Part shown: positions 48,881 through 57,202 of the stretch, in pieces
How positions within the stretch are numbered: the stretch's first letter is position 1
Layout: the number at the start of each line of letters is the position of its first letter
Assembly (NCBI GenBank): GCA_000209815.1
Contig: FP929036.1
Span: 59,739-119,408, forward strand
DNA from: Butyrivibrio fibrisolvens 16/4
Lineage (GTDB): Bacteria; Bacillota; Clostridia; Lachnospirales; Lachnospiraceae
Direction of reading: 5' to 3'
DNA length: 59,670 nt
Program-made: the position numbers and the translations under genes
The notes under the pieces: generated by a model
Told to the model about the DNA's origin: nothing
Databases searched by the model: none
The model's input: the letters and a program-made list of their open reading frames with translations, nothing else

Positions 48881-49396
48881 CTACCTGTTAGATCTGCTGA
48901 TAGCCTCCACAGCAACAGCGCCGCCTCGCACAATCTGCACTTTCTTAAATCGTGATTTAAGAAGAGATATCAGCTCATTATTTTTATTTTCTGTAAGAGT
49001 ACATTCGAATAAAACCGAATCTCCTCCAATATCGCAAATCTTTACACTACCGCCGCGAGCAAAAACCTCGGCAATTTGAAATGCTTCTGTCTTTCCTGTA
49101 ACGTCAAGCCCCGAAACTGTAGCATAAAGAATTTCCTTCATATGAATAGGAATAGTGGTAAGATCGATTACTTTTATAACCTCCACCATAGCATTCAGCT
49201 GCTTTTTAATCTGCTCAAATGTCACATCATCAGCCATAACAGAAATAGTCATTCTGGAAACATCTTCTCTTTCTGTAGTGCCAACTGTCAAAGTCTGTAA
49301 ATTGTATGACTTAGCTGAAAACAGCCCCGACACCTTTGCAAGTACACCTACCTGATTTTCAACATATAAAGCTATCCATCTATTTTTCATCTTCAT
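48881..49396 (-). CDS. ilvN: acetolactate synthase small subunit
   Basis: 171 residues. An N-terminal ACT domain (WIALYVENQVGVLAKVSGLF, SYNLQTLTVGTTEREDVSRM) and a C-terminal regulatory half (FARGGSVKICDIGGDSVLFE). It activates and gives valine feedback to IlvB. It begins 5 bases after the ilvB stop, the usual ilvBN arrangement. Confidence 0.94.
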   Translation of the reverse strand: MKMKNRWIALYVENQVGVLAKVSGLFSAKSYNLQTLTVGTTEREDVSRMTISVMADDVTFEQIKKQLNAMVEVIKVIDLTTIPIHMKEILYATVSGLDVTGKTEAFQIAEVFARGGSVKICDIGGDSVLFECTLTENKNNELISLLKSRFKKVQIVRGGAVAVEAISRSNR

Positions 49397-49401
49397 GACA
49401 T

Positions 49402-51093
49402 TTACCTCAAAATCATCTCGCTAAGTGGAGTTCCACTTTTTACCATAGGAAGAACCAAATCATCTGGTGAAACAATAAAATCTATTACTATAGGACCGCC
49501 CTTGTGAGACTTTGCCTTTTTAAGTGCAGGAATCACGTCAGCAGAATCTGTTACCCTGATTCCTGGGCAACTGTAGCCCTCAGCCCACTTAAGGAAATCT
49601 GGATAATAGCTTCCATCTTTTGCAGCTAAATCTGTAATCTCATATCGTTTTCCGTAGAACAGCTGCTGCATCTGACGAACCATACCTAAGTTTGAATTAT
49701 TAAATATACATATAATAACTGGAATATTTTCCGTCATTGCAGTAGCCATCTCCTGCATATTCATCTGAAAGCCACCGTCGCCTGTTATAAGTACAACAGG
49801 CTTTTTAGGATTACCTATGGCAGCACCTATAGCAGCTGGGAAACCAAATCCCATTGTTCCAAGGCCTCCTGAGGTAATAAACTCCTGGCCCTTATTTAGC
49901 TTTATGAACTGAGATGCCCACATCTGATGTTGACCAACATCCGTAACAATATTAGCTGTAGGGAAAACCTCGTTTATAGCTTCGCAGATTGTCTGAGGAC
50001 ATACGCCAACCTTTGGTTTTGGCATAGCAAGAGGATGCTCCTTCTCCCAGGCCTTTAGCTCGCAAAGCCATTTTTTCGTATCCATAGGCTCTGCATATTC
50101 CACTAGTCGTTCCAAAGCTATTTTTGCATCTGCTGTGACTGGTACATCTACTACAACGTTTCTTGAAATAGATGCTGAGGCTATATCAACATGAACAATC
50201 TGAGCCTTTGGTGCGAACTCATCAAGCTCACCTGTAATTCTGTCATTAAATCTGGTACCAATTGAAAAAAGCACATCGCATTCTGTAACAGCCTTATTAG
50301 CGGCATATCTTCCGTGCATACCGCAATTGCCAATATAAAGTGGACAATCATCAGGCATAACACCTTTTCCCATTACAGTGGTGGTAACTGGAATATTCAT
50401 CTTTGTGGCAAATTCCAAAAGCTCGCTTTCTGCTCCTGAAATACGCACACCGCCACCTGCTAAAATAAGTGGTCTCTTTGCATTTTTCAAAAGCCTATAT
50501 GCCTTTTTCAACTGGCCAATATGAACGTTTTCATTTGGGTGATAGCCCCTGATATCAACGTGACCAGGATAATCTGGAGAACCAGATGCGACCTGAATAT
50601 CCTTTGGAATATCAATGAGAACTGGGCCCGGCTTTCCGGTAGAGGCAACCTGGAATCCCATTTTGATAAGACGTCCCATATCCTCGCGATTACGAACAGT
50701 AACTCCGAATTTAGTGATGGAGCGAGTCATTCCAACAATATCAACCTCCTGGAATGCATCATTTCCAATAAGGTGAAGTGGAACCTGACCAGTGAAAACC
50801 ACCATAGGAATACTATCATAATAAGCATCTGCAATACCGGTGATAGTGTTGGTAGCGCCTGGGCCAGAAGTGACTAGCACGACAGCAGTTTTACCTGTTG
50901 CACGGGCATACCCCTCCGCCTCGTGAACAAGAGCCTGCTCGTGACGACCTAATACCACACGAATGCCATCGGTCTTGTATAGCTCGTCTACGATATCTGT
51001 AATCATTCCGCCAGGGTAGGCAAAAATAGTATCAACGCCCTCCTCTTTAAGCGCCTTAACAAACAACTTTCTTCCTGTAATGTTTAATGCCAT
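49402..51093 (-). CDS. ilvB: acetolactate synthase large subunit
   Basis: 563 residues, full-length ThDP enzyme. RHEQALVHEAEGYARATGKT contains the ThDP-activating Glu; GDGGFQMNMQEMATA...NN is the ThDP/Mg motif; the central FAD domain is present (YIGNCGMHGRYAANKAV). It makes acetolactate for Val/Leu synthesis or 2-aceto-2-hydroxybutyrate for Ile. It lies 49 bases after folA. I saw no T-box or leader peptide in that gap. Confidence 0.96.
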   Translation of the reverse strand: MALNITGRKLFVKALKEEGVDTIFAYPGGMITDIVDELYKTDGIRVVLGRHEQALVHEAEGYARATGKTAVVLVTSGPGATNTITGIADAYYDSIPMVVFTGQVPLHLIGNDAFQEVDIVGMTRSITKFGVTVRNREDMGRLIKMGFQVASTGKPGPVLIDIPKDIQVASGSPDYPGHVDIRGYHPNENVHIGQLKKAYRLLKNAKRPLILAGGGVRISGAESELLEFATKMNIPVTTTVMGKGVMPDDCPLYIGNCGMHGRYAANKAVTECDVLFSIGTRFNDRITGELDEFAPKAQIVHVDIASASISRNVVVDVPVTADAKIALERLVEYAEPMDTKKWLCELKAWEKEHPLAMPKPKVGVCPQTICEAINEVFPTANIVTDVGQHQMWASQFIKLNKGQEFITSGGLGTMGFGFPAAIGAAIGNPKKPVVLITGDGGFQMNMQEMATAMTENIPVIICIFNNSNLGMVRQMQQLFYGKRYEITDLAAKDGSYYPDFLKWAEGYSCPGIRVTDSADVIPALKKAKSHKGGPIVIDFIVSPDDLVLPMVKSGTPLSEMILR

Positions 51094-51142
51094 TTTTATG
51101 TCCTCACTAAATGCTAGTTACCAGTTGATGTTACCAAAATAT

Positions 51143-51629
51143 CTATTTTACGTAAGTTCTGAAATAAAACTCTATATCATAATATGTCTGTTCTTCTGAT
51201 TCTTCTGCAAGCTTCCACTCTGGCTTTTCATCCAGATTTGGGAAGTATGTATCTGCATCATAAGAATAATCTACATAAGTAACGAAAGCCCTGCTGCAAT
51301 CATCAAGAAGCATTCTATAAATGCTTTCGCCTCCGATGACATAAATATCATCTGAATTATATTTTGCAAGCTCCTTATCAAGCTCTTCCTTTGAATGAAC
51401 AACAATAGCATCCTTAACGAGATACTTTGGGTCTCTTGTAAGAACTATATTTACTCGGTTTTTAAGTGGCTTTCCATTTGGGAAGCTCTCTAATGTCTTG
51501 CGTCCCATAACTACTACCTTTCCAGTGGTAGTCTCACGGAAAAACTTCATATCATCTGGGATGCTCACCAGCAGTTTATTATCTTTGCCGATTGCCCAGT
51601 TTCTATCCACTGCTACAATTAAATTCATA
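51143..51629 (-). CDS. folA: dihydrofolate reductase
   Basis: The true start is ATG 51629 (TAGGAGAATATATG), giving ~161 residues; a longer in-frame reading would run into the hairpin. MNLIVAVDRNWAIGKDNKLL and SIPDDMKFFRETTTGKVVVM give the substrate Asp (IPDDM), while RKTLESFP and YVIGGESIYRMLL form the NADPH and active-site regions. It regenerates tetrahydrofolate after thymidylate synthase, encoded just upstream. Confidence 0.95.
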
Positions 51630-51644
51630 TATTCTCCTAATCCG

Positions 51645-51726
51645 CAAGTTACACTCTCAATCCTAGGTGTCACTCCGTCGCGAGATTGGCTCCTTGAGTA
51701 ACACCTAGAGATTGATAGTTACTTGC
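51645..51726 (-). repeat. long imperfect inverted repeat between thyA and folA
   Basis: Arms of about 31 bases (51645-51675 and 51696-51726) share GCAAGT, CAATC, AGGTGT and ACTC blocks with a few mismatches, around a 20-base loop. It begins 11 bases after the thyA stop and fills almost all of the gap up to the folA ribosome binding site. There is no T run. It would fold into a large stem-loop in the shared mRNA. Confidence 0.7.
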
Positions 51727-51737
51727 TCATCTAATAA

Positions 51738-52589
51738 TTAAACTGCAATAGGTATATTACGGATTTGCTCGCCGGCCTCATATCCCTCTACGATGAGGTC
51801 GTCTGTGGTGAAGTCGTAAAAATTCTTTACCTCTGGATTCAGGCGAACCTTTGGTGCTGGAAGCTCTGGTCTTTCCAGTAATTCCTTTATAGCATCCACA
51901 TGTCTGTCGTAGATATGTGCATCTGCGATTACGTGAATCAGCTGACCTGGAATCATATCATTTACCTGTGCAACCATCATAAGAAGAATTGCATACTGGC
52001 AAACATTCCAGTTATTAGCTGCAAGGATATCCTGAGAGCGCTGATTTAATACCATATTAAGCACAAGCTTGTCAGAATTCTTGTCCTTAGTAACATTATA
52101 TGTAGCTGAGTAGCAGCAAGGATCAAGATGACCTGTTGCCAAATCGTGGAACTGATAGAGATTTGTCATGATACGACGTGAGTAAGGAGTTTCCTTAAGC
52201 TGCTTAAGGACATAATCCATCTGGTCAATCATTTCTCCCTTAAACTCAAATTTTTCTCCAACAACGTAGCCATATGCTGTTCCGATAGAGCCGTTCTCAT
52301 CAGCCCATTCATCCCATACGTGTGGCTTTAAATCGTGGATGTTGTTTGACTTTCTCTGGTAAATCCAAAGTACCTCATCCATGCAGGATTTTAATGCTGT
52401 CTTTCTAAGAGTAAGAGCTGGGAACTCCTCTCTTAAATCGTATTTATTAACAACACCAAACTGCTTGATAGTGTAGGCCTTTTCTCCTGTGTCCTGCCAG
52501 GTAGGGCGTACAATCTCATCCTTGGTATCTGTACCATTTTCCAAAATATCACGGCACATAGCCTTAAAAATAACATCAGCTTTGCTCAT
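51738..52589 (-). CDS. thyA: thymidylate synthase (ThyA)
   Basis: Start ATG 52589 after AAAGGAGAGAATTA (MSKADVIFKAMCRDIL), ~283 residues. Active-site Cys in HLDPCCYSATYNV, phosphate-binding RRIMTNLYQ, folate/dUMP region RSQDILAANNWNVCQYAIL and C-terminal IRNIPIAV. Compared with the common LPPCH/HQRS...PFN forms, the PCCYS and NNWNVCQYA variants mark a Bacillus-phage/Firmicutes-type ThyA branch. It converts dUMP to dTMP, producing dihydrofolate for FolA. Confidence 0.95.
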   Translation of the reverse strand: MSKADVIFKAMCRDILENGTDTKDEIVRPTWQDTGEKAYTIKQFGVVNKYDLREEFPALTLRKTALKSCMDEVLWIYQRKSNNIHDLKPHVWDEWADENGSIGTAYGYVVGEKFEFKGEMIDQMDYVLKQLKETPYSRRIMTNLYQFHDLATGHLDPCCYSATYNVTKDKNSDKLVLNMVLNQRSQDILAANNWNVCQYAILLMMVAQVNDMIPGQLIHVIADAHIYDRHVDAIKELLERPELPAPKVRLNPEVKNFYDFTTDDLIVEGYEAGEQIRNIPIAV

Positions 52590-52776
52590 TAATTCTCTCC
52601 TTTTAACCATCTGGCTAGACTTTACCTAGCATAATTAAACTAATAAAAGTTTATCACAATGGATTACGTTTTAATAGGATTTTTCCTTGAAAATTCAAAT
52701 CTCTTGCGCTAGTATATTTTATAGTTATGTTAGGTCTTCCATTGGAAAATATAAGGCCTAGCCTATAGGAGAAGAA

Positions 52777-53021
52777 ATGAGTCAACAGAAAGTAGATCAG
52801 AAAAAATTAGACAAAAAGAATCGTAGATCCACTCTTAAAAAAAGAAGATTGAGGAAGTATTAAGCCTCGTTGTAGTAGCTATCATCGGACTTGCTATCAT
52901 TGTATGGGTGGGATTTTCCGTATATACAAAGGTCCAGCAGTCAGCTGCAGAAAATGCAACATACGAGTACTATGACATCGATACAGCTGCTATCCAGGAT
53001 TATCTTTCAACTTTAGACTAA
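52777..53021 (+). CDS. small single-pass membrane protein (frameshifted)
   Basis: ATG 52777 follows ATAGGAGAAGAA. The literal frame stops after 28 codons. One A added at 52837-52843 gives 81 residues: a very basic N-terminus (QKKLDKKNRRSTLKKKK), one membrane helix (LSLVVVAIIGLAIIVWVGFS) and an acidic C-terminus (YEYYDIDTAAIQDYLSTLD). The tail-out topology resembles small membrane proteins near trigger-factor or SRP-type factors, but no family is assigned. It is followed by a bidirectional terminator. Confidence 0.6.
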
Positions 53022-53042
53022 TTTTATAAACGCATTAAAAAA

Positions 53043-53065
53043 GCGGGTACCGTGATGGTATCCGC
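53043..53065. terminator. bidirectional terminator
   Basis: GCGGGTACC / GGTATCCGC stem with a 5-base loop; the plus side continues TAAATTTTT and the minus side TTTTTTAAT. It lies between the convergent genes ending at 53021 and 53079. Confidence 0.85.
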
Positions 53066-53078
53066 TAAATTTTTATAT

Positions 53079-53237
53079 TTATTTATTAAATGTATTTGGT
53101 GTCAAATAAACGCCCCAGTTAGCACTCTGCTCATGCATCTGATCTTCCTTCTGTTGGATGCGCTGGCAAATGCCTTCAATCAACTCTTTATTAATCCCTT
53201 CAGCCTTAAGGTCCTGGAATATACTAAAATCAAACAT
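53079..53237 (-). CDS. small soluble protein, 52 aa
   Basis: ATG 53237 follows AAGGAGGGAACTGTG. The product begins MFDFSIFQDLKAEGINKELI, is helical and charged in the middle (RIQQKEDQMHEQ) and ends YLTPNTFNK. It has no signal or membrane segment. Good ribosome binding site, codon use and a shared terminator support a real gene; no family recognised. Confidence 0.55.
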   Translation of the reverse strand: MFDFSIFQDLKAEGINKELIEGICQRIQQKEDQMHEQSANWGVYLTPNTFNK

Positions 53238-53421
53238 CACAGTTCCCTCCTTACAAAAAGTATAAAAAGAATTTGTTTTGCTTTTCTAAAATCAATTATA
53301 ACACCCAAGCCTGTTAAAGTGTGAAGAAACTGTGATTTAACTGTGAAATTTAAGACACTAATAAACATTTGTCCGTGCGTGGCGGACGTCCAATTATATC
53401 TTACTAGGATTTAGCATCCCT

Positions 53422-53781
53422 TTATAATTCTACTAATTCATATTCAAGGCTTCCCACCCCAAGCTTTGCAGCTACATCAACGGTATGCTCTCCATTTCGT
53501 GATGTAACCCTCTCAAGGAAATGCTCTCTTCCAACATCCTGTTGACTAGCTTTATCATATTTACCTGCAGAATGAATCTTTACTTTTCCTGCACATGATG
53601 CACATCCTATAGAAAGCTGTTTTAATGCGCCCCCAAAGCCGCCCATAGGATGACCTTTAAAATGAGAAAGCACAAGCATTGAATCATAATTCAAGAAATT
53701 CTTGCCCATAATATCGGTTTTGAGATGTGTACCATTTTTAATAGGTATTTCGATATCTGGCCCTTTGGCGCCATGTAATTC
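53422..53781 (-). pseudogene. remnant of a DUF362-type Fe-S center protein
   Basis: The frame contains the family's core MLVLSHFKGHPMGGFGGALK and LSIGCASCAGKVKIHSAG, then jumps to an end-like segment (FLERVTSRNGEHTVDVAAKL, SLEYELVEL). The usual ferredoxin-like CxxC clusters between these parts and the N-terminal third are missing, so an internal deletion and a 5' truncation are likely. Homologous sequence (PDIEIPIKNGTHLKTDIMGK) continues upstream of ATG 53709 to about 53781 with no start. The full family is ~370 residues. Confidence 0.65.
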
Positions 53782-53854
53782 CCCCCTACTTTTATTACAT
53801 ATAAAACTGTTAATATATATTATAAAATATTAGGAAGATGTTGGCATATATTTT

Positions 53855-54490
53855 TTAGAGCATAATTCCTCTAGCATTATATGTTCCAGATTTCATAGCC
53901 AATGCCTTGTTAATAATGGAATCCATAGCGCTTGCACTATTAAGGATAGATTTATAATACTCCGATTCCTTATTAAAAATTTTCTGTACATCCTCTGGCT
54001 TGGCAACTTTTAATTTTTCCTGATCAACATAAAGCTTTCCATCTGCACTCAGTGAGAATCCTATACTATTTAAAGCCTCTGTCTTTTCCTTGAAGGCCTC
54101 AATAAGATCTGTTTTAAAGCTATTTTTTAAGGAGCCACCGCAATTATCCAGAGCTGAAATCGCACTATTGTAAGCAGCTACATAATTATTTATATTTTTG
54201 ATTAGCGTGCTATTATCATATTCTTTTCCTTGTTCAGCTTTATATAGCTCATCTTTGCCGAGCTTAATAAGCGCATCCTCCAAATTATTTGCAGATGTCT
54301 CAACTGACTTATATTTGTTATTACCTTTTGCAGAATGAATACCAAAGGCCTCCATCTTTTGCTGATATTCCAATTCATTCTTTTCTATCAGCTGATTAAT
54401 AAGTGGATTTCCCGTTTTGTTTTTGTTGAGCATTGATAAAAGACCTTGATTAGACTGATAATACTCATAAGAATTATTAATTGAACTCAT
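53855..54490 (-). CDS. FliD C-terminal-like protein
   Basis: Start ATG 54490 after GGAGGGGAAA, ~211 residues. The C-terminal half resembles the end of the flagellar cap FliD: INNYVAAYNSAISAL, LNSIGFSLSADGKLYVDQEK and PEDVQKIFN. The large N-terminal and middle domains of FliD (usually >450 residues) are absent, and the first ~80 residues are different. No other flagellar gene is in the window. It may be a paralogous cap/filament-associated protein or a truncated derivative. Confidence 0.55.
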   Translation of the reverse strand: MSSINNSYEYYQSNQGLLSMLNKNKTGNPLINQLIEKNELEYQQKMEAFGIHSAKGNNKYKSVETSANNLEDALIKLGKDELYKAEQGKEYDNSTLIKNINNYVAAYNSAISALDNCGGSLKNSFKTDLIEAFKEKTEALNSIGFSLSADGKLYVDQEKLKVAKPEDVQKIFNKESEYYKSILNSASAMDSIINKALAMKSGTYNARGIML

Positions 54491-54526
54491 TTTCCCCTCC
54501 ATCATACACATCGAAAAAATAAAAAA

Positions 54527-54560
54527 CGCCTATTCCAACTTCATTCCGTTGAAATAAGCG
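54527..54560 (-). terminator. terminator with no upstream gene
   Basis: On the minus strand a 13-bp stem (CGCTTATTTCAAC / GTTGGAATAGGCG, two G-T pairs) is followed by TTTTTTATTTTTTC. No minus-strand gene is visible between 54,561 and 54,766, so it ends a decayed gene, an unseen small RNA, or attenuates the FliD-like gene's leader. Confidence 0.6.
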
Positions 54561-54895
54561 CCTTCTTGGCCTCTATAAACATTTACACTTTTATATCGAT
54601 ATTAATCGCCATATTATTAATGGACATTTCATACAAATATGTGATAAAACTTTTGGGGATTTAAGTCATCATCAATTATCCCCGTCTCGCGCTCGAATAT
54701 TGGGCGTGTTCACAAACACTAGTAAAAAGGAGGTTTGCAGGACTGTCATTTTTACTTGTATCCGATTTGTACCCCCTTTTTACTATTAAAAATAATGATA
54801 ATAAAACAAAGATTCATTGTAAAAAACAGCTATTTTCGTATAATAATTATTGGAGAAAAATACCGCTAGTAATGATATCTGGAGATAATGTGAAA
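54561..54895. other. gap without a recognised gene
   Basis: About 335 bases between divergent transcription units. It holds only a 14-codon minus-strand tail (MSINNMAINIDIKV) just before the terminator and scattered short frames. Promoters for both flanking genes should be here; none is convincing. Confidence 0.4.
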
Positions 54896-56217
54896 ATGGG
54901 AAGTAAAAATAAAGGGGCCAAAAAAGGCAAGCATAAAAATAAGAACTCGAAAAATACTATGGAAAAAGATTTCCTTGATACTATTGAAGAAGTTGGTAGC
55001 GAAAGCGAGAATGACTGTACTAGATTTTTGGGTGGTTTCGTCAAACGCAGAAGAAAAAATAGTGAAGATACCATTGTTTTTAAAAGGCTGATAATGATTG
55101 CGTTTATAGTTTTAATTATATTTTTATTAAATCTTCTTTTTAATAACACTGACACATCTAAGCAACAAATTGTAAATAATAATCCTTCTCAGGATGTTGA
55201 AATAAATATAAACAATGGCAGTTCTGTTGATTCAGTCGAAGATTCAGTCGCACGAAAAGTTCTTTCAGAGGACGAAAAAGAATAGACAATCCTGATGATG
55301 TTCCCGAACAATTGTCTGATGAAAATGCTCGTCTAACGAATATGGATGATGATTATCCTGGATGGGAGGTCTGTCCAACATCAGAATTAGTACCGTACGA
55401 TCAATTGTTTACTGGTGAGCCAGAAATATGGGTGGACAATTGTCAACAAGCGTTTAAAGCAGAAATCTTAGATAGGCAGCATGATGTTAAGTTAAAGGAT
55501 AAAATGCCTGTTGAATACGCAGAAAATGTAATATCTGCCAATGAGATTTATGACACTTTAAATTCTAAACAATCCGCAGAAGAAAAAGACAATGTTTGTG
55601 TTGAAGCATCAGATGAAAGAACTGACGCTCGTGAACTTTATAGAAACGAGTCTAACGAAGCAATAATTGGAAATTATTTTGCCAAACGAAGCAAAATTGC
55701 ATTTGAAAACGAGCCTGATGAAGCGTATAAATTTTATATGCAAGCTATAGATTTATATTATGATGCATATGCTGTTTCAAGTTTAAAACAGACATATAAA
55801 AATAAAACTATCCTTTATGCAGGAACTTGCTATTTTAATATCGGTCAAAGCGAAAATCTTCCAATAGACGTTAGAGAACAAGCTTATATGTTTTCTATTG
55901 CATTAACCAATGAATACCGAACGAAATCAAAAGAAGACACTATAGCACTTAACCATACTATTGGAACTGCATATATGAAATTATGTGAACTATCTGATGA
56001 TGACTCGGTCAAGTATTATTTTAATCGTAAAGCTGAAGCAGAGTTTGAAAAAGATTTTGCTAATGCTGGTTGTGGTAAGAAAGCCAAAAAAGCTGCTGCT
56101 GAAGAATTGGTTTATGTTGAGCAGTATTGTTATGACCACATAGATTCAAGCGTATATATCAACGAAACAAGGAATTCCGTTTCTAAGAAACACAAAAAAT
56201 ATTTGAAAATGCTTTAG
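54896..56217 (+). CDS. membrane-anchored protein of unknown function (frameshifted)
   Basis: Start near 54890-54896 (GTG or ATG after GGAG). The upstream frame ends ...EDEKE; one A added at 55275-55279 continues it as SEDEKRIDNPDDVPEQLSDE into the long frame, ~440 residues in total. A very basic N-terminus (GSKNKGAKKGKHKNKNSK), one membrane helix (~75-95, LIMIAFIVLIIFLLNLLF), an acidic spacer and a C-terminal helical region with TPR-like units (AYKFYMQAIDLYYDAYAVS, ALNHTIGTAYMKLCELS). No family recognised. Base composition is AT-richer than the metabolic genes, which suits an acquired region. Confidence 0.6.
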
Positions 56218-56223
56218 CACATT

Positions 56224-56253
56224 AAATCCATCCATTTTTATGGGTGGATTTTT
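56224..56253 (+). terminator. intrinsic terminator
   Basis: AATCCATCC / GGGTGGATT stem with an AT loop followed by TTTTC, directly after the stop at 56217. Confidence 0.8.
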
Positions 56254-56413
56254 CTAAAATATAGAAAATGGGAATTAAGCAAAATCATCGTTAAAAATGT
56301 ACTCATAAAAGTACTAGGAAACTTGGAATGTTCGATTGTAAAAACAGAACATTTGTGCTAGATTTATCTATGCGGTTTATCCGCATTGAAAGTACCCACG
56401 ACGAGGTGGAAAT

Positions 56414-56470
56414 CTCCCGAACCATTCTATAAGGTGCTCCATGTATTTGGATGTCACTATGGAAGGGAGG
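56414..56470 (+). promoter_or_regulatory. anti-Shine-Dalgarno pairing in the toxin leader
   Basis: CTCCC at 56414-56418 is complementary to GGGAG (56465-56469) of the toxin's ribosome binding site. Such long-range sequestration is typical for type I toxin mRNAs, which need processing or refolding before translation. A separate ATGCGG/CCGCAT hairpin lies upstream, near 56370-56386. Confidence 0.5.
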
Positions 56471-56478
56471 TGGCGCAT

Positions 56479-56601
56479 ATGTCGGACTATGAAATGTTGA
56501 TGATTATGCTAACAGTGTTAGCATTACTTTTTACAGCTTGTGGTTTCCTACTTGCGTTGCTTAGCTTTCTCGATAAGAGAAACAACAAGCGAAAAAAATA
56601 A
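56479..56601 (+). CDS. holin-like type I toxin
   Basis: 40 residues from ATG 56479, eight bases after GGGAGG; the longer frame starting at 56386 has no ribosome binding site. MSDYEMLMIMLTVLALLFTA, then CGFLLALLSFLDKR and NNKRKK: one membrane helix and a basic tail, the pattern of the putative holin-like toxin family (TxpA/BsrG-type, Hol_Tox). Such peptides depolarise or disturb the membrane and are held off by an antisense RNA overlapping the 3' end. Hairpins after the stop could terminate both RNAs. Confidence 0.75.
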   Translation: MSDYEMLMIMLTVLALLFTACGFLLALLSFLDKRNNKRKK

Positions 56602-56604
56602 TGC

Positions 56605-56692
56605 CTCTCTCGTCTGCGAAACGAAAGAGGCGGCTCTCACTGAGAGCTAATTAAGTCTTATTCGGGAGCATCCACTTTGGAGTGGGTGCTTT
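56605..56692. terminator. hairpin series after the toxin (possible antisense-RNA locus)
   Basis: Three stem-loops in a row: GCCTCT...AGAGGC (56605-56634), GCTCTC/GAGAGC (56635-56650) and AGCATCCACT/AGTGGGTGCT followed by TTCTTT (~56667-56692). The last is a terminator for the toxin message. The region is where type I antitoxin RNAs overlap their toxins. Confidence 0.5.
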
Positions 56693-56745
56693 CTTTATCT
56701 ATAATATAACATCATTATCATTGCGATTCAATGAATTTTTGAATC

Positions 56746-56945
56746 TTACACTTCTCTAAATAAGTCATCATAATTAACAGATAAAGCATTTTTAATTTTT
56801 CCAAAGTATCAAATTTAATGGAAGAAGTCTCATTATTGTATATTTTATTAAAGTTTTGATAGCTCATTGGTTCCATACGTTTGTAAAGCCAGTACTTCGT
56901 ATGTTCTTGTTCTTCTAATATCTCATCAATTCTAAGTTGGAGCAT
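56746..56945 (-). CDS. small Cro/CI-type helix-turn-helix regulator (frameshifted)
   Basis: Read literally the frame ends in a nonsense tail. One A added at 56789-56793 gives the standard end LEKLKNALSVNYDDLFREV and a 66-residue protein. LQLRIDEILEEQEHTKYWLY, MSYQNFNKIYNNETSSIKFD are helix 1 and the recognition region of the HTH_26/YozG group. It probably binds a nearby operator; the target is unknown. It is convergent with the toxin gene. Confidence 0.75.
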
Positions 56946-57105
56946 CTACTATTCCCCCCTATCATAGAATTGATTATAGAATTTCTCTAATTCACAGATA
57001 ATTCATTTATAGATTATATAATCTATACATCAGATATCAGCTTTATCATTGAGGCACAACAGATATGCAGTATAAATGCATGGTGATATTCAGGAGGATT
57101 TAAGA

Positions 57106-57192
57106 ATGTTTTGCTTTGAGTTTAACCAAATCTTACATGATAAAAATATAGCCAAGGGCAATCTTAATAAAATAAAAATACGTATAAATTGA
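57106..57192 (+). CDS. possible short leader ORF, 28 aa
   Basis: ATG 57106 follows a strong AGGAGG with eight bases spacing (MFCFEFNQILHDKNIAKGNL...). It ends just before the lipoprotein gene. It may be a leader peptide or the real start region of the next gene separated by an error; I cannot decide. Confidence 0.25.
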   Translation: MFCFEFNQILHDKNIAKGNLNKIKIRIN

Positions 57193-57202
57193 CTTCTATA
57201 CG

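Noticed and set aside
50521-50877. 118-codon plus-strand frame inside ilvB
   Set aside because: Antisense shadow of a well-conserved enzyme gene with no ribosome binding site.
51094-51142. T-box or leader attenuator before ilvB
   Set aside because: The gap is only 49 bases and lacks the T-box sequence or a leader peptide.
57106-57192. Certain leader peptide upstream of the lipoprotein
   Set aside because: Strong ribosome binding site, but it may equally be the misread 5' end of the next gene; listed only as a low-confidence feature.
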